Shown: positions 17,104-25,778 of the stretch, piece by piece
How positions within the stretch are numbered: position 1 is the first letter of the stretch
Layout: each line of letters begins with the position of its first letter
NCBI RefSeq assembly: GCF_910578895.1
Contig: NZ_CAJTSC010000008.1
Location: forward strand, 19,219-83,218
Length of the DNA: 64,000 bases
DNA from: an uncultured Bacteroides sp.
GTDB lineage: Bacteria > Bacteroidota > Bacteroidia > Bacteroidales > Bacteroidaceae
Reading direction: 5' to 3'
Translations under genes and position numbers: made by a program
Notes under the pieces: generated by a model
What the model was told of the DNA's origin: nothing
The model's input: the letters and a program-made list of their open reading frames with translations, nothing else
The model's database searches: none

Positions 17104-17790
17104 ATGGAAATTAAAAAGACACCTAAGGCAGACTTGGAGAACAAAAAGTCGACTTGGCTGCTTGTCGGTTACGTGATTGTGCTCGCGTTTATGTTCGTTG
17201 CATTCGAATGGACAAAGCGTGATATCAAGATTGATACGAGCCAAGCTATTACCGACCTTGTATTTGAAGAAGAAATTATTCCGATTACGGAACAACCCGA
17301 ACAAGTAGCTCCACCGCCTCCTGAAGCTCCTTCTATCGCAGAAACATTGACTATTGTAGATGATGATGCCGATGTGGAAGAAACAACGATTGCTACATCC
17401 GAGGAGACTAATCAGGCAGTAGAAATTAAGTATGTTCCTGTAGTCGTTGAAGAAGAAGAACCGGAAGAACAGGAAATCTTCGAGGTAGTGGAACAGATGC
17501 CGGAGTTCCCGAATGGTGGTATGGCAGGTTTGATGCAGTATCTTGGTAAAAACATTAAATATCCTACTATCGCTCAGGAAAACGGAACTCAAGGACGTGT
17601 AACGGTGCAGTTCGTTGTTAACAAAGACGGTAGTATTGTAGATGCTAAGGTGCTTAGAGGTGTTGATCCGTATTTGGATAAAGAAGCTATCCGCGTGATT
17701 AGTTCAATGCCGAAATGGAAACCGGGTATGCAGCGTGGTAAGGCAGTGCGTGTTAAATATACGGTGCCTGTAATGTTCCGATTGCAGTAA
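17104..17790 (+). CDS. tonB: TonB family energy transducer
   Basis: A 228-residue inner-membrane protein that couples ExbB/ExbD proton flow to outer-membrane receptors. One N-terminal transmembrane segment (about 17-35, WLLVGYVIVLAFMFVAFEW), an acidic/proline periplasmic linker (about 55-125: EEEIIPITEQPEQVAPPPPEAP and repeated Glu runs), then the TonB C-terminal domain (about 135-228: GGMAGLMQYLGKNIKYP, GRVTVQFVVNKDGSIVDAKVLRG, PKWKPGMQRGKAVRVKYTVPV). The linker is Glu-rich where E. coli TonB has Pro-Lys. It stands alone, followed by a strong terminator; exbB/exbD genes lie 2.9 kb downstream. Confidence 0.93.
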   Translation: MEIKKTPKADLENKKSTWLLVGYVIVLAFMFVAFEWTKRDIKIDTSQAITDLVFEEEIIPITEQPEQVAPPPPEAPSIAETLTIVDDDADVEETTIATSEETNQAVEIKYVPVVVEEEEPEEQEIFEVVEQMPEFPNGGMAGLMQYLGKNIKYPTIAQENGTQGRVTVQFVVNKDGSIVDAKVLRGVDPYLDKEAIRVISSMPKWKPGMQRGKAVRVKYTVPVMFRLQ

Positions 17791-17809
17791 TAAAATTATT
17801 TATAGCGTA

Positions 17810-17840
17810 AGGAGGCTGCTTTTAGGCAGCCTCCTTTTTT
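17810..17840 (+). terminator. Intrinsic terminator of tonB
   Basis: GGAGGCTGC (17811-17819) and GCAGCCTCC (17826-17834) form a 9-bp GC-rich stem with a 6-nt loop followed by TTTTTT. Confidence 0.9.
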
Positions 17841-17873
17841 ATTTTTTTTGCGACTTCTAATATTAAAATATTT

Positions 17874-18848
17874 ATGTTTACAGCTTCCGAACTTCTCAAA
17901 AAAATAAATTCTCATATTGCGGATTTACAGTTTGTTCGTAATCCGAAAGGTTTGTATGATCCTGTTACTTACGTTTTGTCCATGGGTGGAAAAAGACTTC
18001 GTCCTGTACTGATGATGATGGCTTATAATCTTTATAAAGAAAATGTTGAGTCTGTGTTTTCACCGGCAACAGGTATTGAAGTGTATCATAATTATACATT
18101 GTTGCACGACGACTTAATGGATCGTGCGGATAAACGTCGTGGAAAGGCGACCGTACATAAAGTGTGGAATGACAATACGGCTATCCTTTCGGGTGATGCA
18201 ATGTTGGTGCTGGCTTATCAGTTTATGGCGCAGTGTCCGGTGGAGCATTTGAAAGAGGTAATGGCGTTGTTTAGCCTGACTGCACTCGAGATTTGTGAGG
18301 GGCAGCAAATGGATATGGAGTTTGAGCAACGAAATGATGTGAAAGAGGAGGAATATTTGGAGATGATTCGTTTAAAAACATCTGTGTTGTTGGCGGCAAG
18401 TCTGAAGATTGGAGCACTGTTGGGAGGGGCTTCTGCAGATGATGCGGAGTGTTTGTATGATTTTGGAATGAATATGGGAGTCGCTTTTCAACTGAAGGAT
18501 GATTTGTTGGATGTATATGGCGATGCTGTTGTCTTTGGAAAAAATATCGGGGGAGATATTCTGTGCAATAAGAAAACTTATATGTTGATTAAGGCCTTAG
18601 AACATGCAGACAAGGAGCAGTTAAGTCGATTGGAACATTGGATAAACGTGGTGGATTTCAATCCGGCTGAGAAGGTTATGGCTGTAACTGATTTGTATAA
18701 TCAAATAGGGGTTAAAAAACTTTGTGAGAACAAAATAATGGAGTATAGCGATAAAGCGATGGATAGTCTAAGGGCTGTGAATGTAACAAATGAAAAGAAA
18801 AGAGAATTTGATAAGCTTATAAAAGAATTAATGTACCGGGAAGTATAA
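17874..18848 (+). CDS. Polyprenyl diphosphate synthase (trans-prenyltransferase)
   Basis: 324 residues, all-alpha trans-isoprenyl diphosphate synthase. It extends allylic diphosphates with IPP to make the side chain of menaquinone or related lipids. Motifs: GKRLRPVLMM (IPP binding), first Asp-rich motif LLHDDLMDRADKRRG (about 77-92), GQQMDMEF, and second Asp-rich motif FQLKDDLLDVYGD (about 209-221). Here the motifs are DDLMD and DDLLD, as in medium/long-chain synthases (heptaprenyl/octaprenyl). Small residues upstream of the first motif would set chain length, which I cannot read off. First of three closely spaced genes. Confidence 0.9.
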   Translation: MFTASELLKKINSHIADLQFVRNPKGLYDPVTYVLSMGGKRLRPVLMMMAYNLYKENVESVFSPATGIEVYHNYTLLHDDLMDRADKRRGKATVHKVWNDNTAILSGDAMLVLAYQFMAQCPVEHLKEVMALFSLTALEICEGQQMDMEFEQRNDVKEEEYLEMIRLKTSVLLAASLKIGALLGGASADDAECLYDFGMNMGVAFQLKDDLLDVYGDAVVFGKNIGGDILCNKKTYMLIKALEHADKEQLSRLEHWINVVDFNPAEKVMAVTDLYNQIGVKKLCENKIMEYSDKAMDSLRAVNVTNEKKREFDKLIKELMYREV

Positions 18849-18865
18849 TTTTTATCCAATTAGAA

Positions 18866-19576
18866 ATGCCTTATAGGAGATTGCCAAATACAGACCAAGC
18901 AAGAATACGAGCGTTGAAAGCCGTTGTTGTGAAAGGTGATATATATGATGTTTATGATTTAGCGGTGTCTTTAAAGACACTTACGGATGCCCGGAATTTT
19001 TTGGTGAAATTTGAAGCTGCTCAGGCGTATTATGCAGAGTGTTTCGGGCGTCAGGCGAAAGCAGGGCGTAAACATCAGTCAAATGTAAAGATTGCCCGTC
19101 TTTACATATCGCATTTTATTCAAGTCTTGAATTTGGCTGTAATCCGTTCGGAAGTACGTACCGCTCATAAGGAGTATTACGGTTTGGATATGAAAAATAA
19201 TAATGTACCGGATTTATCTACAGAGGTTGCTCTTGCGGAGTGGGGACGTAAAATTATCGATGGCGAGAATAAACGTATTTCTCAAGGCGGAATACCTATT
19301 TATAACCCTACCATTGCTAAAGTTAGGGTTCATTATGACATTTTCATGGAGAGTTATGAGAAGCAAAAGAATTTCCAGGTTTTAACAGCCCGTAGTTTGG
19401 AGGTTCTTGCTTCGATGCGTGCTGAAGCTGACGGTTTGATTCTGGACATTTGGAATCAGGTAGAGCAAAAGTATGTAGGAATTATGCCGAATGAGAAACG
19501 TTTGGATTTGTGTCGGGATTATGGTTTGGTTTATTATTACCGTGCCGGTGAAAAGGAAAAAAAAGAGATAGCATGA
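18866..19576 (+). CDS. Conserved hypothetical protein
   Basis: I do not recognise a named family. 236 residues, no signal peptide or membrane segment, basic and mostly helical by composition (long charged amphipathic stretches such as KFEAAQAYYAECFGRQAKAG and RSLEVLASMRAEADGLILDIWNQVEQKY). The N-terminus PYRRLPNTDQARIRALK is Arg-rich. It starts 17 bp after the prenyl synthase and its stop overlaps the tatD start (ATGA), so it is translationally coupled in a conserved-looking trio. Function unknown; a nucleic-acid-associated role would be guesswork. Confidence 0.8.
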   Translation: MPYRRLPNTDQARIRALKAVVVKGDIYDVYDLAVSLKTLTDARNFLVKFEAAQAYYAECFGRQAKAGRKHQSNVKIARLYISHFIQVLNLAVIRSEVRTAHKEYYGLDMKNNNVPDLSTEVALAEWGRKIIDGENKRISQGGIPIYNPTIAKVRVHYDIFMESYEKQKNFQVLTARSLEVLASMRAEADGLILDIWNQVEQKYVGIMPNEKRLDLCRDYGLVYYYRAGEKEKKEIA

Positions 19577-20355
19577 TGAAATTAGTTGACTCACATTCCC
19601 ATCTTTTCCTGGAAGATTTTCAGGTTGATTTGCCGCAGGTGATGATGCGCGCCCAAATGGCGGGGGTTACCCATATTTTTATGCCTAATATTGATAGTAC
19701 TACCATAGAGCCTATGCTTCGTGTTTGTTCGCAATATAAAGGTTATTGTTTTCCTATGATAGGGTTGCATCCGACTTCCGTAAATGCCGGTTTTAAGGAG
19801 GAATTGGCAATTGTGTCCGAACATTTGGCAAAACCGAATGATTATGTGGCGATTGGTGAAATAGGGATGGACCTTTATTGGGATAAGACTTTCTTGAAAG
19901 AACAACAGTTGGTTTTTCAACGACAGATAGAATGGGCACTGGAGTATGAATTACCTATAGTGATTCATTGCCGGGAGGCATTTGATTACATATACGATAT
20001 ATTAAAGCAGTATAAGGCATCTTCTTTAAAGGGAATTTTCCATAGCTTTACAGGAACGTTGGATGAAGCTCTTCATGTATTGGAGTTTTCTAATTTCTCT
20101 ATTGGCATTAACGGTGTGGTTACATTTAAAAAGTCGAATTTGCCGGAAGTTTTGCAAGTTGTTCCTTTGGAACGGATTGTTCTTGAGACAGATTCGCCCT
20201 ATCTTACCCCTGTGCCAAATAGAGGGAAGAGAAACGAGAGTGCCAATATAAAGGATACTCTGTTAAAAGTGGCCGAAATATATGGAAAAACGCCCGAAGA
20301 AGTAGGGTGTATGACTTCTGAAAATGCCTTAAAAGTGTTTGGAATACTCAAATAA
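19573..20355 (+). CDS. TatD family metal-dependent DNase/hydrolase
   Basis: 260 residues, amidohydrolase-type TIM barrel with two metals. Motifs: DSHSHLF at the N-terminus (metal His pair), the Glu of AIGEIGMDLYWD (about 96-107), IVIHCREAFDYI (His), GIFHSFTGT (His) and LETDSPYLTPVPNRGKRNE (Asp). Members are 3'-5' exonucleases and/or proofreading-type hydrolases; the exact substrate is unknown. Start overlaps the preceding stop; a second ATG follows directly at 19576. Confidence 0.93.
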   Translation: MMKLVDSHSHLFLEDFQVDLPQVMMRAQMAGVTHIFMPNIDSTTIEPMLRVCSQYKGYCFPMIGLHPTSVNAGFKEELAIVSEHLAKPNDYVAIGEIGMDLYWDKTFLKEQQLVFQRQIEWALEYELPIVIHCREAFDYIYDILKQYKASSLKGIFHSFTGTLDEALHVLEFSNFSIGINGVVTFKKSNLPEVLQVVPLERIVLETDSPYLTPVPNRGKRNESANIKDTLLKVAEIYGKTPEEVGCMTSENALKVFGILK

Positions 20356-20517
20356 CATTCCAGAGATTTTAAAGTTTATTAATTTTGAGATTTTATTGAG
20401 GATAAAACTTTGAGAATGCTGTGGAAGAACAAAAAAAAGAATACATTTGTAGCTGAAAACGCTTGTGGTTCGCATTTTTTTTGTAATTTGCACCCCGATT
20501 TCAAGTAGGTGTTGATT

Positions 20518-20605
20518 GGAGAGATGCTCGAGTGGTTGAAGAGGCACGCCTGGAAAGCGTGTATACTCCTAAAGGGTATCCGGGGTTCGAATCCCCGTCT
20601 CTCCG
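20518..20605 (+). tRNA. tRNA-Ser (anticodon GGA)
   Basis: Acceptor arms GGAGAGA (20518-20524) and TCTCTCC (20598-20604) with discriminator G; long variable arm (TATACTCCTAAAGGGTAT) as in class II tRNAs; T-arm GGGGTTCGAATCCCC; anticodon loop CTGGAAA gives GGA (20552-20554). The CCA end is not encoded in full (GCA follows), so it depends on the CCA-adding enzyme present at 42 kb. Confidence 0.96.
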
Positions 20606-20684
20606 CAAGTCTTAATATAAGAGAAAAACAATAAATAAACATAATAAGTAATTTAATTAATTAATCTTAAAAATTAGACACACA

Positions 20685-21491
20685 ATGAAAAAGTTATTTG
20701 CAATTGTTGCTGTGATGGGAGCCTTGACATTTGGCTCAACTCAACTTGCTCAGGCTCAAGATGCTCCTGCAGCTGAACAAACAGAACAAGCTGCTCCTGC
20801 AGCACAAGAAGCTCCTGCTGAGGCTGCTCCTGCTGTTGTAGCTGAAGAAGGTGGTATTCACAAAGAATTGAAAACAAAGTTTATTGAAGGTACTGCATCT
20901 TTCATGAGTTTGGTAGCTATCGCATTGGTTATCGGTCTCGCATTCTGTATCGAACGTATCATCTATTTGAGTTTAGCTGAAATCAACACTAAGAAGTTCA
21001 TGGCTGCTATTGAAGCTGCTTTGGAAAAAGGTGATGTTGAAGCTGCTAAAGACATCGCACGTAACACAAGAGGACCTATTGCTTCTATCTATTATCAAGG
21101 CTTGATGAGAATTGATCAAGGTATTGATGTAGTAGAAAAATCAGTAGTTTCTTACGGTGGTGTACAAGCTGGTTACTTGGAAAAAGGTTGTTCTTGGATT
21201 ACACTGTTCATCGCAATGTCTCCGTCTTTGGGATTTATGGGTACTGTAATCGGTATGGTGCAGGCATTCGATAAGATTCAGCAGGTAGGTGATATCTCTC
21301 CGACAGTTGTAGCAGGTGGTATGAAGGTTGCCTTGATTACTACTATCTTCGGTTTGATTGCTGCTTTGGTTCTGCAGGTGTTCTACAACTATATCCTTTC
21401 TAAGATTGAAGCTTTGACCAGCGAAATGGAAGATTCTTCTATCTCATTGTTGGATATGGTTATCAAATATGACTTGAAATACAAAAAATAA
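20685..21491 (+). CDS. exbB: MotA/TolQ/ExbB proton channel family protein
   Basis: 268 residues. It starts with a signal-like hydrophobic segment (MKKLFAIVAVMGALTFGSTQLAQAQ) and an Ala/Pro/Glu-rich periplasmic stretch (about 26-60), then three transmembrane helices typical of ExbB: about 70-90 (FMSLVAIALVIGLAFCIERI), about 165-190 (WITLFIAMSPSLGFMGTVIGM) and about 210-240 (MKVALITTIFGLIAALVLQVFYNYI). The last two hold the conserved pore residues (G-T-V and the Thr-rich helix). Forms the proton channel with ExbD to energise TonB. First gene of a four-gene operon; alternative is a TolQ/AglQ-type motor. Confidence 0.9.
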   Translation: MKKLFAIVAVMGALTFGSTQLAQAQDAPAAEQTEQAAPAAQEAPAEAAPAVVAEEGGIHKELKTKFIEGTASFMSLVAIALVIGLAFCIERIIYLSLAEINTKKFMAAIEAALEKGDVEAAKDIARNTRGPIASIYYQGLMRIDQGIDVVEKSVVSYGGVQAGYLEKGCSWITLFIAMSPSLGFMGTVIGMVQAFDKIQQVGDISPTVVAGGMKVALITTIFGLIAALVLQVFYNYILSKIEALTSEMEDSSISLLDMVIKYDLKYKK

Positions 21492-21496
21492 TCAAA

Positions 21497-21970
21497 ATGG
21501 CTAAGTTATCTTATAAAATATCATACTATGTACTGTATGCCTTATTTGCTGCTATTATAGTAGTATTGGGTCTCTTCTTCTTTGGTGGAGATGCTCAGGG
21601 TGATGCAGTATTGATGGGGGTTGACCCGGAAATGTGGCAGCCTGCTTATACTGATGCCTTGCTTTATTTGAACTATGCTTTCTTTGCAATTGTTTCAGTT
21701 GCTGCGGTTGTCAGTTTCTTCCATTTCTTGGTTAGTAATCCGAAAGCTTCCATGGGTTCTCTGTATGTGTTGGCTGGTTCAATTATCATACTTGCTATCA
21801 CATGGTTCATGGGTAGCCCTGAAAAGTTGGAGATTATCAGTTATGAAGGTTCAGACAATGTAGGTTTCTGGGCACAGGCTACTGATATGTTCCTTTATTC
21901 TCTTTATACACTCTTCGTTGTTGCCGTTGTGTGCATGCTGTTGGGTGGTATCAAGAAAAAATTGTCATAA
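21497..21970 (+). CDS. Small membrane protein of the exbB-exbD operon
   Basis: 157 residues with four predicted transmembrane segments: about 7-29 (YVLYALFAAIIVVLGLFFFG), about 53-75 (LLYLNYAFFAIVSVAAVVSFF), about 84-103 (MGSLYVLAGSIIILAITWFMG) and about 130-150 (MFLYSLYTLFVVAVVCMLLGG). It begins 5 bp after exbB and is followed 47 bp later by the first exbD. I know no named function. Its invariant place between exbB and exbD suggests an accessory subunit of this energy-transduction complex (inference). Confidence 0.82.
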   Translation: MAKLSYKISYYVLYALFAAIIVVLGLFFFGGDAQGDAVLMGVDPEMWQPAYTDALLYLNYAFFAIVSVAAVVSFFHFLVSNPKASMGSLYVLAGSIIILAITWFMGSPEKLEIISYEGSDNVGFWAQATDMFLYSLYTLFVVAVVCMLLGGIKKKLS

Positions 21971-22017
21971 TAACGTAAAGGTTTGTCTGTACAACCTTTA
22001 AATAAAAGAAAAGAAAA

Positions 22018-22608
22018 ATGGCAAAAGGAAAAAGAAAATGCCCTGAAGTTAACTCAAGTTCTACAGCGGATATCGCATTTTTGTTGTTGATCTTCTTCTT
22101 GATTACGACATCTATGGATACTGACCGTGGTTTGGCAAGACGTTTGCCGCCGCCACCGGAACAGAATCAACAGAATGATGATATCAAGTTGAAAGAGCGC
22201 AATGTGTTGCAGGTCTTCCTGAACATGCACGACCAGTTGATGTGCGGAAATGACTATATCACTACTGAACAGTTACGTGCTAAAGCAAAAGAATTTATTG
22301 CCAATCCGTATAATGATGAAAACAAACCGGAGAAATATGCGAAAGATATTACTTTCTTTGGTAACATGATGATTACGGAAAAGCATGTTATTTCTTTGCG
22401 TTGCGACCGTGGCTCTTCATACAAAGCATATCTTGCTGTACAAAATGAGTTGGTTGCAGCTTACAATGAACTGCGTGATGAATTGGCTCAAGAAAAATGG
22501 CAAAAGAATTATGCTGATTTGAATAGTGAGCAACAAAAAGCAATTCGTGATATTTATCCTCAGAAGATTTCTGAGGCAGAACCTAAAAAATACGGAGATA
22601 AGAAGTAA
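22018..22608 (+). CDS. exbD: ExbD/TolR family protein (first copy)
   Basis: 196 residues. One transmembrane helix (about 18-37) containing the proton-carrying Asp in STADIAFLLLIFFLITTSM, then LPPPPEQ and a periplasmic alpha/beta domain with an internal insertion (about 95-130) making it longer than E. coli ExbD (141). The last base of its stop is the first base of the next start (TAATG), so the two ExbD-type proteins are translationally coupled, consistent with a heteromeric ExbD pair in one motor. Confidence 0.92.
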   Translation: MAKGKRKCPEVNSSSTADIAFLLLIFFLITTSMDTDRGLARRLPPPPEQNQQNDDIKLKERNVLQVFLNMHDQLMCGNDYITTEQLRAKAKEFIANPYNDENKPEKYAKDITFFGNMMITEKHVISLRCDRGSSYKAYLAVQNELVAAYNELRDELAQEKWQKNYADLNSEQQKAIRDIYPQKISEAEPKKYGDKK

Positions 22609-23072
22609 TGGGAAAATTTAATAAGACTGGTAAAAAAGAGATGCCGGCGTTGAACACTTCTTCTCTGCCTGACCTTATCTTCACCTTGTTGTTCTTCTTT
22701 ATGATTGTAACAACTATGCGTGAGGTAACATTAAAGGTTGAGTTTAAGGTTCCGCAAGCAACAGAGTTGGAAAAACTTGAAAAGAAGTCTTTGGTTACGT
22801 TTATCTATGTAGGAAAACCTACTGCTGAATTCCGTAAGAAATTAGGTAATGAAAGCCGTATCCAGTTGAACGACAGTTATGCTGAAGTTGCTGCAATCCA
22901 AGACTATATTATTGGTGAACGTGCCAGTATGAAGGAAGAGGATCAGCCGCAAATGACAGTATCTTTGAAAGTTGACCAAGATACCAAAATGGGTATTGTA
23001 ACAGATATCAAAGAGGCTCTTCGTAAAGCTTATGCATTGAAAATTAACTACTCTGCGCAATCACGTCAGTAA
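22608..23072 (+). CDS. exbD: ExbD/TolR family protein (second copy)
   Basis: 154 residues with the transmembrane Asp in SLPDLIFTLLFFFMIVTTM (about 20-38) and a periplasmic domain (VEFKVPQATELEKLEKKSLVTFIYVGKP...). It differs clearly from the first copy, so the two are specialised paralogues and not a recent duplication. Last gene of the operon, followed by a terminator. Confidence 0.92.
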   Translation: MGKFNKTGKKEMPALNTSSLPDLIFTLLFFFMIVTTMREVTLKVEFKVPQATELEKLEKKSLVTFIYVGKPTAEFRKKLGNESRIQLNDSYAEVAAIQDYIIGERASMKEEDQPQMTVSLKVDQDTKMGIVTDIKEALRKAYALKINYSAQSRQ

Positions 23073-23090
23073 AAGTTAGTTAGACTATAT

Positions 23091-23129
23091 AATAAAGGTC
23101 GCTTGTTTGTAAAACAGGCGACCTTTATT
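23091..23129 (+). terminator. Intrinsic terminator of the exb operon
   Basis: AATAAAGGTCGC (23091-23102) and GCGACCTTTATT (23118-23129) are fully complementary, with a further partly paired loop (TTGTTT/AAACA). Confidence 0.88.
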
Positions 23130-23315
23130 GTTCTATAAGGATTATTGTTAGGGGATATTCCTGAAATAATATTTAATAAAAATGAGAGAAGACTTGATTG
23201 AGACTTTGCACAAAAAAACAAGGGAAAAGCTTACGGAAAGTAAAACTTTTCTCTTGATTTATGAGAGAGATACATTTATGAAATATCCCTTGTTAGGAGA
23301 GCGTCCTTGTGTTGT

Positions 23316-23849
23316 TTATTTGGTATTATATACTTCTCGGTAGATGCATTCTTTTACCTGTTCAAAATCTTTCTCGCATTCCAAGTTTCCATAAGCCATT
23401 AATCGCATGGGAAGATAGTTGTCTCCTGCCTTATAAGGCGGTTGCATATATGGTTTTTCCCATAAGTTGAAACCATTCCGTTTGTAGAAATTGATGCGGC
23501 GTATTGCTATCTCCTCTTCGGGTATTTCAACTTCTAAGACAATGGGCTTATTTATCTGCCGGCATAGGTGGTATAAGACATTTTTGCCATGACCGCCGTT
23601 GCGCTGGGATGGGGCGATGGCAAAATGTTCCACATAATAAAAATGCCCGAAGTCCCAATATGTGATAAGACCGATTGGGTTCTTTTGCTGAAGAATGATA
23701 TTACAATGAAAATGCGGTTTGTTGTCCGTATAATTGCGTAATTCTTCCAATGAACGGTATTCTTCAGCGGGAAAGGAATCAGTCATTAACTGTTCCATAT
23801 AGTTGTAGAGGGCTGTATCCTTAGTTGTGATACGTTGGAATTTAATCAT
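23316..23849 (-). CDS. GNAT family N-acetyltransferase
   Basis: 177 residues with a GNAT fold: N-terminal FQRITTKDTALYNYMEQLMTDSFPAEEYRSLEEL, acetyl-CoA binding motif A in YVEHFAIAPSQRNGGHGKNVLYHL (Q/R-x-x-G-x-G/A variant), then RRINFYKRNGFNLWEKPYMQPPY (motif B, Tyr). Such proteins acetylate amines of small molecules, peptides or proteins; the substrate is unknown. Single gene. Confidence 0.88.
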   Translation of the reverse strand: MIKFQRITTKDTALYNYMEQLMTDSFPAEEYRSLEELRNYTDNKPHFHCNIILQQKNPIGLITYWDFGHFYYVEHFAIAPSQRNGGHGKNVLYHLCRQINKPIVLEVEIPEEEIAIRRINFYKRNGFNLWEKPYMQPPYKAGDNYLPMRLMAYGNLECEKDFEQVKECIYREVYNTK

Positions 23850-23877
23850 AAGTTGTTTTTTTAAGATTTGGCTTTTA

Positions 23878-25161
23878 TTATTCAGTATAAAACTCTATAA
23901 TTCTATGGAGAGCACGTTGGCATACCGGGCAGAAAGTCGGATACTCATTCGTCCGCATACGGCAATTGTCTGCCGGGCGGAAAATACCTTTTGCCGAATA
24001 ACCGCCTCCCTCATATACTCCCGTTGGATATTTCTCACTGGCACCTGTCGGAGTAGGAATAGGAGTGTTCGGGGCAAGCATATCTTTCCATTTGGATGCG
24101 AAGTCCACTTGCGTACTGATGTTCTGTTCCCACGGCTCTACATTCAGTGGATAAGTATCTGTCATCACATCATTGTCGTAGAAATACTCATCGGCAAGTC
24201 CGCCGAAACTATGTCCGAATTCATGTGCCACTACCGGTTGGAACATCGGGTGATGGGCTGTAGTGAGGGTATATGCGTTGTAGATGCCCCCGCCGCCATA
24301 TTCTTCCGTATTGGCTAATATGATAATATGTTCATAAGGTATACCTGCTAAGGCATCATGAACCGCTTTTACGCGCGATGTGGTTAAGTAGCGGTCGGAA
24401 TAGAACGTGCTGAAATGCGAACTGAAAGCGGTATGTTTCCACTCGTTCAATCTTGGTACGCTGACTCCGCTGTCTATGGAAGGGCTGGCTACGGCCACGA
24501 TGTTAAACCGCTTCTTCATGGATTTGAAAGGTTCGTATGAAAATATGCTTTCACAGGCAATGGCGGCATCTTCATAAAACGTCTGCATCTCCTGAAGCGT
24601 ATATCCTTCTGCGAGAATAGCAACATCAATACACTTTTCCGAATCTCCGTTTTGCAGCAGGTACTTGTGCGGAGTGATGTGCGATATTCCTTTTTGTGCT
24701 ATTAACACATCATCCGGATGTACGATGTGCTTCATTGATGTACGGACATTACGCCGTGGGTCGAACAGCATTATTTCTATCTCAACCGGTTGTAGCGGGT
24801 AGGGAAGAAGAAATGTGTTTTCAAATCCTTTGGTCACATTTTGAGCCTCGTCCGTTTCCAGCCATTCCTGGAAAAGAGAGGAAAAAGATGTGGTATAAAC
24901 AATTCTTCCGCTGCTTTTGTCGCGCATTACAATCCGGCCGTTGCCTTGCAATGGAAGTTCCGGCAGGTGATGCTTTCTTCCTGCCCATCCGGGAAGAGAA
25001 GATAATCCGTCCAGGCAGATAGCCTGTTTGGATGCATTGCCGTTAAAGATGTAATCAACCCGAAGAGTTTTATCTGCAAAATAATCGGCGAAAACCTGTG
25101 CGTAAACGGGTGAGATAACTATCAAACAGAGTAAGAATAAGATATGCTTTTTCATGTCCAT
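23878..25161 (-). CDS. Secreted M64-family zinc metallopeptidase
   Basis: 427 residues with an N-terminal signal peptide (KKHILFLLCLIVISPVYAQ). The catalytic motif is VAHEFGHSFGGLADEYF (about 292-308): HEFGH is the HExxH zinc site and the following Glu/Asp residues match the M64 (IgA peptidase-like) extended motif. An N-terminal beta-sandwich precedes the catalytic domain. Cysteines near the end (CRMRTNEYPTFCPVCQ) may form disulfides or bind metal. Expected in periplasm or outside. Substrate is not known for Bacteroides members despite the IgA-peptidase name. Start may be 25161 or the ATG at 25155. Confidence 0.88.
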   Translation of the reverse strand: MDMKKHILFLLCLIVISPVYAQVFADYFADKTLRVDYIFNGNASKQAICLDGLSSLPGWAGRKHHLPELPLQGNGRIVMRDKSSGRIVYTTSFSSLFQEWLETDEAQNVTKGFENTFLLPYPLQPVEIEIMLFDPRRNVRTSMKHIVHPDDVLIAQKGISHITPHKYLLQNGDSEKCIDVAILAEGYTLQEMQTFYEDAAIACESIFSYEPFKSMKKRFNIVAVASPSIDSGVSVPRLNEWKHTAFSSHFSTFYSDRYLTTSRVKAVHDALAGIPYEHIIILANTEEYGGGGIYNAYTLTTAHHPMFQPVVAHEFGHSFGGLADEYFYDNDVMTDTYPLNVEPWEQNISTQVDFASKWKDMLAPNTPIPTPTGASEKYPTGVYEGGGYSAKGIFRPADNCRMRTNEYPTFCPVCQRALHRIIEFYTE

Positions 25162-25179
25162 TATAATTTAATCATTTTA

Positions 25180-25187
25180 CAAATATA
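25180..25187 (-). promoter_or_regulatory. -7 promoter element of the M64 peptidase
   Basis: Minus strand TATATTTG 19 bp upstream of the start; divergent from the Lrp promoter at 25224-25231. Confidence 0.5.
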
Positions 25188-25223
25188 CGACTTTTGGCTG
25201 TATTATCCGGTATAAAAAATAGC

Positions 25224-25231
25224 TAACTTTG
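25224..25231 (+). promoter_or_regulatory. -7 promoter element of the Lrp gene
   Basis: TAACTTTG about 60 bp upstream of the Lrp start. Only 36 bp separates it from the divergent peptidase element, so an Lrp site here could affect both genes. Confidence 0.55.
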
Positions 25232-25292
25232 CACATTGCCGTAGCGATATACGGTGAAATAATTCATTTAATTAATTATTGAGAGATTAGAA

Positions 25293-25766
25293 ATGGGACA
25301 TCATCAATTGGATACTTTAGACGAGCAGATATTGCAGTTGATTGCCGATAATGCGCGTATTCCTTTCCTTGAAGTAGCCAGAGCCTGCAATGTATCCGGG
25401 GCTGCTATCCATCAGCGTATTCAGAAACTGACCAATTTAGGAATATTGAAAGGGTCGGAATATGTCATAGATCCGGAAAAGATAGGGTATGAGACTTGTG
25501 CGTATATCGGGATTTATTTGAAAGACCCTGCAACTTTCGATGCCGTGACAAAAGCCTTGGAGGCTATTCCTGAGATTGTGGAATGCCACTTCACTACCGG
25601 CAAATACGATATGTTTATCAAGCTGTATGCACGGAACAATCATCACTTGCTGAGCATTATTCACGATAAGTTGCAGCCGTTGGGGTTGTCGCGCACGGAA
25701 ACGCTGATTTCATTCCACGAAGCCATTAAGCGTCAGATGCCGATAGTGTTGGACGATGAAGAATAA
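25293..25766 (+). CDS. Lrp/AsnC family transcriptional regulator
   Basis: 157 residues. N-terminal winged helix-turn-helix (about 5-60: LDTLDEQILQLIADNARIPFLEVARACNVSGAAIHQRIQKLTNLGIL), then an RAM/ACT-like effector domain (about 65-150) with TGKYDMFIKLYARNNHHLLSI. Members bind DNA as octamers/hexadecamers and respond to amino acids. Target genes are unknown; the divergently transcribed M64 peptidase shares the promoter region, so peptide/amino-acid linked control is a possibility, not shown. Confidence 0.93.
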   Translation: MGHHQLDTLDEQILQLIADNARIPFLEVARACNVSGAAIHQRIQKLTNLGILKGSEYVIDPEKIGYETCAYIGIYLKDPATFDAVTKALEAIPEIVECHFTTGKYDMFIKLYARNNHHLLSIIHDKLQPLGLSRTETLISFHEAIKRQMPIVLDDEE

Positions 25767-25778
25767 CAATTCTACCGG

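Noticed and set aside
23182..23343. 53-residue ORF between the exb terminator and the acetyltransferase
   Set aside because: It has an ATG and no gap, but no recognisable motif or Bacteroides promoter, and it overlaps the 3' end of the convergent acetyltransferase gene by 28 bp. Could be real but cannot be supported.
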